A DNA stretch of 64,000 bases from Chryseobacterium sp. ISL-6. Its GTDB lineage: Bacteria > Bacteroidota > Bacteroidia > Flavobacteriales > Weeksellaceae. This document shows positions 52,392 to 59,300 of this stretch, one piece after another. Numbering within the stretch: the first letter of the stretch is position 1; every line of letters starts with the position of its first letter. The DNA is taken from assembly GCF_018613715.1 (NCBI RefSeq), contig NZ_JAGGPT010000001.1:1075260-1139259 (forward strand). The letters are read 5' to 3'. Both the position numbers and the translations under genes were made by a program. The notes below the pieces were generated by a model, which saw only the letters and a program-made list of their open reading frames with translations, was not told the origin of the DNA and did not search any database.

Positions 52392-53183
52392 ATGGTTCCC
52401 CAAGGCAGATTACTTATTATTGGAGATAGACAGTTTAACCACAGTAGCGATAAAATTGACAACAAAAATTACAATTTCCCCTCCCGGGAAATTCTAGATT
52501 TGCTGTCAAAAATTAAAACTGACCGTATTGAAATTATCACCCCTGTATGTTTCCCTGAAAGCTTCATAGAAGATTGTAGCAATATCTTATATGAAATGGG
52601 CTATACTAATTTTGATTTTTTACCTATTAATAATGGATTAACAGATGAAAAATATTTACAAAGATTTTCAGATGCCCAAACCATATTCTTTATTGGGGAC
52701 CAAACCAAAACCTATAATATCCTGAAGAGTTCTGGAATTATCAAGGTATTATATAGAAAATATATTTTTGAAGACACTTTTACTGTTGCCGGAATGAGTT
52801 TAGGTGCTATGTGCATTCCTGGAATTATGATCCATGAAAACATAAATAATAATTTTGAATTGATTCCTGGGTTGGGTTTCCTTAATAATTGTATCGTTGA
52901 TACGCAATTTGTCCACAAAACAAGATTCAAAAAACTGGTCCACACCATAATTCAAAATAGGGATTTTTTAGGTTTGGGCTTAGGTGAAAATACTGCATTA
53001 ATGATTGAGAAAGGATGCTTGGCATCTTGCAGAGGCACTGGTACAGTAATGATGATCAATGCCAAAAATGTAATACCTGATTCCAATTTAAGCAATGACA
53101 AATCAATTTTTCTAAAGAATCTTAAAGGTCGTATTCTAGTTGAGGGATGTACTATTAATTTAAATAGTGGTGAGGTAGCATAG
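52392..53183 (+). CDS. Cyanophycinase-like protein with altered active site
   Basis: 263 residues from the ATG at 52392 (MVPQGRLLIIGD), which aligns with the start of the paralogue at 53241. An upstream TTG or the ATG at 52386 is less likely. It has the peptidase S51 fold. The nucleophile region reads VAGMSLGAMCIPG instead of the AGTSAGAMCMPE of the paralogue. The substrate-loop motif FFTGGDQ is reduced to FFIGDQ, and DTHFVHRGR is DTQFVHKTR. The Ser remains, but several pocket residues are changed, so activity is doubtful. The protein may be a regulatory or structural partner of the intact one. First gene of a two-gene operon under a Crp/Fnr-type promoter. Confidence 0.8.
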   Translation: MVPQGRLLIIGDRQFNHSSDKIDNKNYNFPSREILDLLSKIKTDRIEIITPVCFPESFIEDCSNILYEMGYTNFDFLPINNGLTDEKYLQRFSDAQTIFFIGDQTKTYNILKSSGIIKVLYRKYIFEDTFTVAGMSLGAMCIPGIMIHENINNNFELIPGLGFLNNCIVDTQFVHKTRFKKLVHTIIQNRDFLGLGLGENTALMIEKGCLASCRGTGTVMMINAKNVIPDSNLSNDKSIFLKNLKGRILVEGCTINLNSGEVA

Positions 53184-53240
53184 TCAAACATTTAATATTA
53201 ACCATATCTTCTATTAAGAAGATCAAAAAAACATTCAGTT

Positions 53241-54077
53241 ATGATTCCAAAAGGAAAATTATTAATTATAGGAGGTCAAGAGGATAGAAATGGTACGGAA
53301 GTTAAAATGAAGGATACTAACCGGGAATTTTCACCTCATGAAATTTTAAAACTTTTAGTTCAATCTAAAGAAGACCGTATTGAGGTCGTTACAACCGCAA
53401 GTTCTGAACCGGAAGACATGAGGAAAATATATCAAAAAACATTTGATGAAATAGGTTATACTAATTTTGATTTCTTACATATATGTGATGAACAATTACA
53501 TACTGATTATCATTTAAAACGGATTTCAGATGCAAAAACGGTTTTCTTTACCGGTGGAGACCAGAATAGAATATGTGAAGAACTAAAAAATTCCGCACTA
53601 AATGATCTGTTAATAGACAGATATCACGATGACGAAAATTTTATGATTGCAGGAACAAGTGCAGGTGCTATGTGTATGCCGGAAATCATCATATCAGATG
53701 CTGAAAATGGTGAGGCTATGGTAGATCATGATATCCAGCTAGGTTCAGGCTTAGGATTTATCAATAATTGTATTATTGATACCCATTTTGTGCATAGGGG
53801 AAGATTCGGCAGACTAGCCCACGCCGCCATATTGCATCAGCATCATTGGGGAATCGGATTAGGTGAAGATACAGCTTTACTTATTGAAAATGGAAGCAAA
53901 GCGACATGCAAAGGCTCAGGAATGGTGGTTATCATCAGTGCAAAAAACATACTCCAGACCAATATTGACTTTGTGCAAAAAGGAGATCCTGTATATGCTG
54001 AAAACTTAAAAGTTCATTTGTTAACTGATAATTGCTGTATAAACTTAAATGATGGTAAAATAAAAAGGGTTAAATAA
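53241..54077 (+). CDS. Cyanophycinase-like peptidase (S51 family)
   Basis: 278 residues. All family motifs are intact: GGQEDRNG near the start, VFFTGGDQNRI near 110, the nucleophile Ser in IAGTSAGAMCMPE, DTHFVHRGRFGRL with the family His, and GIGLGEDTALLI. Cyanophycinases cut multi-L-arginyl-poly-aspartate into beta-Asp-Arg dipeptides. No cyanophycin synthetase is in the window, so the true substrate may be another isoaspartyl or Asp-rich peptide. The highly acidic protein at 48929 is a speculative candidate. It lies 57 bp after its altered paralogue and is followed by a terminator at 54132. Confidence 0.9.
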   Translation: MIPKGKLLIIGGQEDRNGTEVKMKDTNREFSPHEILKLLVQSKEDRIEVVTTASSEPEDMRKIYQKTFDEIGYTNFDFLHICDEQLHTDYHLKRISDAKTVFFTGGDQNRICEELKNSALNDLLIDRYHDDENFMIAGTSAGAMCMPEIIISDAENGEAMVDHDIQLGSGLGFINNCIIDTHFVHRGRFGRLAHAAILHQHHWGIGLGEDTALLIENGSKATCKGSGMVVIISAKNILQTNIDFVQKGDPVYAENLKVHLLTDNCCINLNDGKIKRVK

Positions 54078-54131
54078 TTTGTCTTAATAAAAAATAAAGA
54101 AAGCAATTGAATTTAACAGCTATCTTGTATA

Positions 54132-54160
54132 ATTCCCATCTTTAGAGATGGGAATATTTC
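54132..54160 (+). terminator. Terminator of the cyanophycinase operon
   Basis: ATTCCCATC pairs perfectly with GATGGGAAT (9 bp) around a 6-base loop and is followed by ATTTCCTTT. Confidence 0.65.
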
Positions 54161-54253
54161 CTTTAGAAACAGCCCAACGTTCAAACAATAAAGGCCTGAT
54201 GCTCCCTAGCACAATGCCACTAACAGGAGTATATCACTATAAGCCGAATCGTT

Positions 54254-54853
54254 TTAATAAAAAATTTTACCTTTAATTATCTTAAGAATCCCTTCTTTTT
54301 CCAAGTGCTTAACATTTCTGACCACCGTTTCAACCCTTAAGCCAGTTAAAGAGGCAATTTGTTGTCTGGTATAAGGTACTTCACATGAATATTGTTGTTG
54401 TTGTTGTTGTTGTTGTTGTTCTTTCAAATCATTCAATACAGTTAATATTCTACCAGTAGGATTATTAAATATCAGATTATTCATTTTATATCTGTATCGC
54501 ATCTTTTCAGCTGTATATTGATAAAGTTGAAATAAAATATCAGGATGGGTTTTTAGTAACTTATGAAATGCAGTACGCTCTAATTCGAAAACTATAGAAT
54601 CTTCCACTACCATTGCATTAACTAAATAGGGGTATTCAGAAAATAAAAACGTTTCACCTATACTATCACCTTTTGAAAGTAAGTTATGAATAAACTCCCG
54701 ACCTTCTTTGTGATGGTTTATTAATTTAACACTACCATTTTTGATTTGAAAATAATAAAGGGGTATCGTATTTTCTGTAAATAGAACTTCATTCTTTTTA
54801 TATTTTACTTTTTTCGCTCCAAACTTTATGAGCATATCTTCTTTGATGAGCAT
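54254..54853 (-). CDS. Crp/Fnr-family regulator, island paralogue 3, with polyglutamine tract
   Basis: 199 residues, same family as 50028 and 51289: beta-roll (NEVLFTENTIPLYYFQIKNGSVKL), EFIHNLLSKGDSIGET, and HTH TRQQIASLTGLRVETVVRNVKHL. Odd feature: a run of 10 Gln, encoded by pure CAA repeats, sits just before the HTH, in the linker where the paralogues have only a few polar residues. Repeat-length changes would stay in frame and alter the linker. The gene shares one central TGAT-N4-ATCA site with the divergent DUF892 gene at 55028. Confidence 0.9.
   Translation of the reverse strand: MLIKEDMLIKFGAKKVKYKKNEVLFTENTIPLYYFQIKNGSVKLINHHKEGREFIHNLLSKGDSIGETFLFSEYPYLVNAMVVEDSIVFELERTAFHKLLKTHPDILFQLYQYTAEKMRYRYKMNNLIFNNPTGRILTVLNDLKEQQQQQQQQQYSCEVPYTRQQIASLTGLRVETVVRNVKHLEKEGILKIIKGKIFY
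54392..54420. repeat. Trinucleotide microsatellite (CAA on the coding strand)
   Basis: Uninterrupted TTG repeats on the plus strand (nine full units plus two bases) inside the Crp paralogue at 54254. They encode its polyglutamine linker. Slippage would change linker length without a frameshift. Confidence 0.9.
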
Positions 54854-54925
54854 AATTTATTTTTTACTGCCAGCACAGAAAGCAACACTGACAAATTAAT
54901 GCTAAGAATAAAATGACACTATATT

Positions 54926-54999
54926 CAAAATTAGGATAAAAGTTCCTTCTCTGTTATGATTGTAATCATATGTAAACATACTGAGCTTTATTATTTTTA
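54926..54999. promoter_or_regulatory. Symmetric divergent promoter with one shared Crp/Fnr-type site
   Basis: The site TGAT-TGTA-ATCA at 54957-54968 (extended to ATGAT-N4-ATCAT) has a -7 box on each side at exactly 33 bp between centres: TAATTTTG on the minus strand (54926-54933, toward the Crp gene) and TATTTTTA on the plus strand (54992-54999, toward DUF892). Confidence 0.7.
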
Positions 55000-55027
55000 A
55001 TCATTAACAAATCATTAAAATAAAATT

Positions 55028-55609
55028 ATGGCAACTACAACAAAAAAACCGACTAAGCCGACAGCGACAAAAAGTAAAACAACAGTAGCTTTCGCAAAAA
55101 AGGTTCCTGCAAAAAAAGATGCGGCAAAGGAATTAAAAGATTTATTTGAAGATGGGCTGAAAGACATTTACTGGGCTGAAAAGGCATTAACCAAAGCATT
55201 ACCTAAAATGCAAAAGAATGCTACTGATACTAAATTAAAAGCAGCAATAGGAGCTCACTTAGCTGAAACCATAAATCATGTAAAAAGATTGGAAGATTGC
55301 TTTGCCGCTTTAGGCAAAAAGGCACAAGCTAAAAAATGTGATGCAATGCAGGGATTACTTGATGAGGGTAAAAGTATTATGGAGGAAACCAAACCGGGTC
55401 CGGTTCGTGACGCTGGTATTATTGCAGCTTCCCAAAAAGTGGAACATTATGAAATAGCAACGTATGGTACATTAGCTGCGTTTGCTAAAGTTCTAAATCA
55501 AAACAAATGCCTTAAAGAGCTATTAAAAACTCTGCAAGAAGAAAAAAATTGTGATGAGCTTCTTACCAGTATCGCAGATACTGCTCTGAATACCAAAGCA
55601 ATGAATTAA
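55028..55609 (+). CDS. DUF892 ferritin-like protein with basic N-terminal tail
   Basis: 193 residues. The first 35 residues are Lys/Thr/Ala-rich (MATTTKKPTKPTATKSKTT), like a histone-type tail that could bind DNA. Then comes the DUF892 bundle: FEDGLKDIYWAEKALTKAL, AHLAETINHVKRLEDCF, and AASQKVEHYEIATYGTLAAF, with the family Glu and His positions. It is a paralogue of 48254. A Dps-like role (DNA binding plus metal chemistry) would fit the tail and fold but is inference. It starts about 30 bp after its -7 box and is divergent from the Crp gene at 54853. Confidence 0.92.
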   Translation: MATTTKKPTKPTATKSKTTVAFAKKVPAKKDAAKELKDLFEDGLKDIYWAEKALTKALPKMQKNATDTKLKAAIGAHLAETINHVKRLEDCFAALGKKAQAKKCDAMQGLLDEGKSIMEETKPGPVRDAGIIAASQKVEHYEIATYGTLAAFAKVLNQNKCLKELLKTLQEEKNCDELLTSIADTALNTKAMN

Positions 55610-56059
55610 AAACAATAAAACTCCCCAATACATAATTGAGGGAATTTTATATTGTTCTTGTAAAAAAAACAAAAGCCCGTGTGCTTAAAGCTTTATTTAG
55701 CAAGTAATCATTCTAAGATTAACATTTAATTATAATTGATAAAATATTATAATAAGTTTTCAATAAAAAAAACAGCTAAAATGAAACAAAAAACATTATA
55801 TATTAGTTAAAGACATTCCTTAGGTTTCCTCAAAATTTAATAATATGTTACATTTAATTAATAAATAATGAATTATATGTCATTTAATTAAATATAACAC
55901 TCAATAGTGAAAATATTTCATTAAAAAAACATTTCAAACTGAGAATTTTATCTCAACAAAGAAACTCGGCATACGTATGCCGAGCTTCTCTAATCAAATC
56001 GGTATGAAAACTTTAATCATTGCACGTGATTTTGCAGTAGCTGTTAATAATAAATATTT
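55610..56059. other. Intergenic gap with a 20-bp perfect palindrome
   Basis: No coding frame. A weak hairpin at about 55622-55650 may end the DUF892 transcript. At 55965-55984 CTCGGCATAC is followed directly by its reverse complement GTATGCCGAG, a perfect 20-bp palindrome. It could be a cruciform, a protein-binding site or part of a terminator, and it precedes the candidate RNA at 56072. Confidence 0.45.
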
Positions 56060-56071
56060 TATTTTTGGAAC

Positions 56072-56236
56072 TATTTTAAGAAATATCAGATAATTGTAAA
56101 GATTAAAGATCACTTATTAAAAGAATCGTTACTCAGCGGATGGATATGCCTGAAAAGCCTTCGGGAAAAAATAAAACTCATTTTTGATTGAGTCTCATGG
56201 TTATAGTTTGATCCCCGGCTTTGGCCGGGGATTTTT
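56072..56236 (+). ncRNA. Candidate non-coding RNA ending in a strong terminator
   Basis: A -7 box TATTTTTG at 56060-56067 is followed by about 165 bp without a coding frame. The stretch holds short hairpins (ACTCA with TGAGT near 56180) and ends in the best terminator of the window: ATCCCCGGC pairing with GCCGGGGAT around TTTG, then five T (56211-56236). No TGAT-N4-ATCA site lies upstream. It faces the minus-strand RNA at 56240, and their ends are about 10 bp apart. Confidence 0.4.
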
Positions 56237-56239
56237 CAT

Positions 56240-56373
56240 AAGAAAGAAGCCCTTCTAACCAGAAAGACTCGGAGAGATAATAACATAGTTTTTATAAATT
56301 CTCAAGTAAAGTTTTCCAAACAACAGGAAGCGATAGACTAATAAACTAATGAAAAATACTGGAGCAAAGTTTA
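56240..56373 (-). ncRNA. Small RNA family member D
   Basis: On the minus strand, -7 box TAAATTTG (56379-56386), then 47 bases to GCTTCC. Within the leader a stretch of about 26 bases starting CATTAGTTTATTAG is identical to member A (62002), and TATAAACTTTGC is shared as well. The 5' hairpin is weaker than in A and B. The 3' hairpin (56246-56270) pairs GAGTCTTTCT with AGAAGGGCTTC using G-U pairs where A has G-C or A-U, so the fold is kept despite base changes. No Crp-type site is present upstream. It could also be processed from the 3' end of the antiporter message (56548). Confidence 0.6.
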
Positions 56374-56547
56374 TAATCCAAATTTATAAAATAAAATCTA
56401 TTGTTTCCTATTTAAAATCCACCAAGAAAGCTCTGGAAATAACGAATTCTTCGATTCAAAAGGCTGATAATCCCTTAGCAATGCAACACTATTCATTTGT
56501 CAGTTAAGCTTTTAATATATTCTGTATATACTTTATCACTGTTACAT

Positions 56548-57702
56548 TTAAAAATGATTTATGTATAATTTTTTAAGTATCCCAATCCATATTGTAGAAA
56601 ATAAAAGTGTCATGCAGGTGATTCCTAGACCAGCTTTATAAAGCTCAAAGCCAATAATACCACCCTTATAAGCAATTGTCAGAGCCAAAATGCCAAACTC
56701 CCCAGTTTGTGATAATAAAGCACCACCATACCAACTGCTTTTCCAATCAAATTTTAAAAGGCGGAAAATGATAGCAGATATGAGACTGTTGCTTAACAAA
56801 ACAAAGATTGTTCCTAGAAAAATAATCTGGAAATGTTCGAAGAAATAAGCTAAATCGAGCTGTAGACCAATGGAAACAAAAAATAATGTTACAAAAAATA
56901 CCTTAAAATAAGTAAGAGAATGTTCAAGCCAATTAAATATTTTAAATCTCCCTACAATTATACCAGCTACAAAACTACCCAATGCGCTGCTTAGACCTAC
57001 AACTTCAGCTAACAAACCAAATCCCAAGCAGATAAGCAGTCCCATAAAAAGCTGCAAATCATGATCATTTTCTACGATTTTAAAAAGCTTTGGAAGCCTT
57101 ATCTCCTGTACATTTCTAATCCTTTTTAAAAGAAAATAAATGGAAATACACATTACTATAGGTAAGATAAAGTTCAACAAAGTAAATTGTTCACCACTCC
57201 AGACTCTTAATAATGTTAAAACCGGAGCAAGAAGAATATCCTGCAATAACAATACATTAAATATTGTACTCCCAAAAGTAGTATTTAGAATATCATGTTT
57301 CCTAAGTAGTTCACTGACCACTGCTGTACTATTGAAGAAGAACAGTATACTTATTAAAGCAATGCTTCTGAAATTCAGATCAAGCAAATATCCTGTTAGT
57401 AAAGCAAAGCCACAGCCTAAAAGTATTTTCATACTTTGAGCTATAACGGGCTTAACGATCATATAACGTTTATTAGGGATCTTAATCTCCAAACCCAAAA
57501 AAAACATTAAAAATAGGATACCTAGGTGTCCGATAATCTCAATTTCTTTGGTTTTAGAGAAAATACCTGTGACGTACGGCCCCAATATTACACCAGCAAT
57601 AATGTACGCAATCAAATAGGGTTGATGAAACCTTTTAAGTATAAACCCTAGAATTAATATAGTAAGACATAAAATACAAATAGACCATAACAGCTCATTC
57701 AT
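56548..57702 (-). CDS. Cation/proton antiporter, KefB/CPA2 type
   Basis: 384 residues with 11-12 membrane segments and no C-terminal TrkA-N domain, so shorter than KefB/KefC of E. coli. The CPA2 signatures are visible: QPYLIAYIIAGVILGPY, then LFLMFFLGLEI, FFFNSTAVVSELLRKH and LSSALGSFVAGIIVGR, and later LLSQTGEFGILALTIA. It exchanges Na+ or K+ for protons across the inner membrane, probably for pH or osmotic balance. It stands alone on the minus strand between the sRNA pair and Hsp20. No TGAT-N4-ATCA site is upstream. Confidence 0.92.
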   Translation of the reverse strand: MNELLWSICILCLTILILGFILKRFHQPYLIAYIIAGVILGPYVTGIFSKTKEIEIIGHLGILFLMFFLGLEIKIPNKRYMIVKPVIAQSMKILLGCGFALLTGYLLDLNFRSIALISILFFFNSTAVVSELLRKHDILNTTFGSTIFNVLLLQDILLAPVLTLLRVWSGEQFTLLNFILPIVMCISIYFLLKRIRNVQEIRLPKLFKIVENDHDLQLFMGLLICLGFGLLAEVVGLSSALGSFVAGIIVGRFKIFNWLEHSLTYFKVFFVTLFFVSIGLQLDLAYFFEHFQIIFLGTIFVLLSNSLISAIIFRLLKFDWKSSWYGGALLSQTGEFGILALTIAYKGGIIGFELYKAGLGITCMTLLFSTIWIGILKKLYINHF

Positions 57703-57828
57703 ATCCCTGAATAAAAATATAGTTTAACTAATGAATCAATATCACAGAACCCTCAACCTAGAATAATTCTTAAATCCAGATAGTCAGGGCAGTTTTTTTC
57801 TTATAAAGTAAAATACAGAAAGATTATA

Positions 57829-57859
57829 AAAAGAAGACCATTTTTGATGGTCTTCTTTT
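57829..57859. terminator. Strong terminator after the Hsp20 gene
   Basis: 13-bp perfect stem (AAAAGAAGACCAT with ATGGTCTTCTTTT) and a five-base loop. On the minus strand it follows the Hsp20 stop (57885) by 26 bp and ends in T5. It also shields the antiporter promoter. Confidence 0.8.
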
Positions 57860-57884
57860 AACTCTTGTGAAAATCCAAATAATC

Positions 57885-58334
57885 TTAAGATATCTGAATC
57901 AATTTGGGTGGTTTTTGCTTAGCTTCTTCTTTTTTAGGAATCGTAAGCAAAAGTAGTCCGTTTTCATATTTTGCATTGATATTATCCTGGTCAACAACAT
58001 CCTTTGGAAGCTCAAAACTTCTTTGGAATGATAAATAACTAAACTCCCTACGGGTAAAGCTATCGTCCTGCATTTCGCTGCTATTCTGCTTAGAAGAAGA
58101 GATTGTCAAGAGATTACCATCTAACATTACTTCAAAATCATTCTTTTCCATACCAGGTGCAGCGACTTGCACCTCGTAGGCATCTCCGTTTTCCCTGATA
58201 TTAACTGAAGGAACTGTGGTACTTGTTGATGAATAATTGTTGTTTCCCCAGTTAAAAAGTTCACGATTAAAAAAATCATCGAAAAGACTTGGAAGGGCTG
58301 AATAGCCATTCAAATTTTTTTTAATAAGATTCAT
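57885..58334 (-). CDS. Hsp20/alpha-crystallin small heat-shock protein
   Basis: 149 residues. The N-terminal arm (NGYSALPSLFDDFFNREL) is typical. The alpha-crystallin domain spans about 42-140, with VPSVNIRENGDAYEVQVAAPG, then FTRREFSYLSFQRSFELP, and the closing YENGLLLLTIPKKE. The C-terminal IxI-type anchor is weak (KLIQIS). It is an ATP-independent chaperone that holds unfolding proteins. It stands alone with its own terminator. Small RNA member C lies upstream on the same strand, so some transcripts might run from that promoter into this gene. Confidence 0.95.
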   Translation of the reverse strand: MNLIKKNLNGYSALPSLFDDFFNRELFNWGNNNYSSTSTTVPSVNIRENGDAYEVQVAAPGMEKNDFEVMLDGNLLTISSSKQNSSEMQDDSFTRREFSYLSFQRSFELPKDVVDQDNINAKYENGLLLLTIPKKEEAKQKPPKLIQIS

Positions 58335-58724
58335 AATAATGTTTTTTAAAGTTAAACAATCATTTTATAATAATCAGCCGGCCGACTGCCTTTAAAAACC
58401 AACAAAAAAAATACCACGTCAAACAAACTGTAATTATTGCAGAAAAACTGTCAAAATTTCAGCTTTTCTAACCTATTATTAAAAAAAATATTTAAAAAGT
58501 AATATTTACTTCATCATCAGAGAAATTTTCGTAATTCAAATAAAAGAATATCTTCTGAAGAATCATTCGTCAAAGCTTTGTATAAATCGTCAATAATTTG
58601 AATAATTTTGGTACTAACATTCTTAGTTTGAACAGTACGCAAATAATACTGAAACTTTCAGAAATTGTGAAATTTTGGCAGTCCGATTTTAAGTTTAGGC
58701 CGGGAAATTTCAATGCTTAACTCT
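58335..58724. other. Gap between Hsp20 and small RNA member C
   Basis: About 390 bp with no coding frame. No TGAT-N4-ATCA site or clear TAnnTTTG box was found next to the Hsp20 start, so its promoter is not placed. Confidence 0.35.
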
Positions 58725-58855
58725 ACTATTCTTCCATCAAAAGACATAGTGAATAGCAGAAATAAAAGGAAGAGTGTTTAAATCAAAAGCATCCCAGACA
58801 ACAGGGAAGCTAAATAAAAAACTTGGAAACCGATGAAATATGCTGATAATCATTA
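58725..58855 (-). ncRNA. Small RNA family member C (weaker)
   Basis: Minus-strand -7 box TAAATTTG at 58860-58867, then 49 bases to GCTTCCC. A hairpin with one mismatch follows (GCTTCCC with GGGATGC, 58789-58810) and TTTTG. The leader shares ATTTCATC with member B. The family's 3' terminator hairpin is not clear, so the end is a guess. A perfect Crp/Fnr-type palindrome lies at the family distance upstream. Confidence 0.5.
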
Positions 58856-58859
58856 CTAA

Positions 58860-58903
58860 CAAATTTAATATTGAGAATTTAAAAATATTTATGATTCGAA
58901 TCA
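58860..58903 (-). promoter_or_regulatory. Crp/Fnr-type site plus -7 box of small RNA member C
   Basis: TGAT-TCGA-ATCA at 58892-58903 within the fully palindromic 14-mer ATGATTCGAATCAT. The minus-strand -7 box TAAATTTG lies at 58860-58867, 34 bp between centres, as in members A and B. Confidence 0.65.
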
Positions 58904-58904
58904 T

Positions 58905-59192
58905 ATTTATAATCTTCCTTATTTTAATTCTATGCAATTTTTTACATCATTTGTGTTTTCAGTCTTCCATCAAAGAAGGTTTCTATTTTACATTCTTGGA
59001 TTTTTTCCTCAATCTTTATTTTGATGAAAAAAACCAATCTATTTACTATTTTATTGCCACGATCTGACACTGATTAATATAAAATGTTTATTATCGTTAA
59101 TGGTGAAAAAACAAAAAATCCGGTCATGAAAACATTAGATATATTGAGTTCATAAATCTTGCTTAAAACCACTTTAACTCATCTAAAATGCA
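58905..59192. other. Gap ahead of the chromate transporter
   Basis: AT-rich, no gene called. The 75-codon plus frame at 58840-59067 runs through the Crp-type site and has only low-complexity hydrophobic residues, so it is taken as chance. Confidence 0.35.
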
Positions 59193-59200
59193 TATATTTG
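59193..59200 (+). promoter_or_regulatory. Predicted -7 box of the chromate transporter gene
   Basis: TATATTTG, matching TAnnTTTG, about 100 bp upstream of the ATG at 59301. No Crp-type palindrome lies at -41. Confidence 0.45.
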
Positions 59201-59300
59201 GGTTTATTATTCTTGATATTTCCATAAGAATTTACCGAATAAACTATGTAAAGCAACATCGAGCTTATAATTAGCTGGAGCGTTCCTAAATATAAAATTA

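Noticed and set aside
56015..56033. AATCA and TGATT half-sites upstream of the candidate RNA at 56072.
   Set aside because: The half-sites face outward (ATCA first, TGAT second) with an 8-base gap, which is not the TGAT-N4-ATCA arrangement of the other sites.
58840..59067. A 75-codon plus frame with hydrophobic residues next to the Crp-type palindrome.
   Set aside because: It runs through the palindrome and the predicted minus-strand promoter, has low complexity and no recognisable signal or domain.
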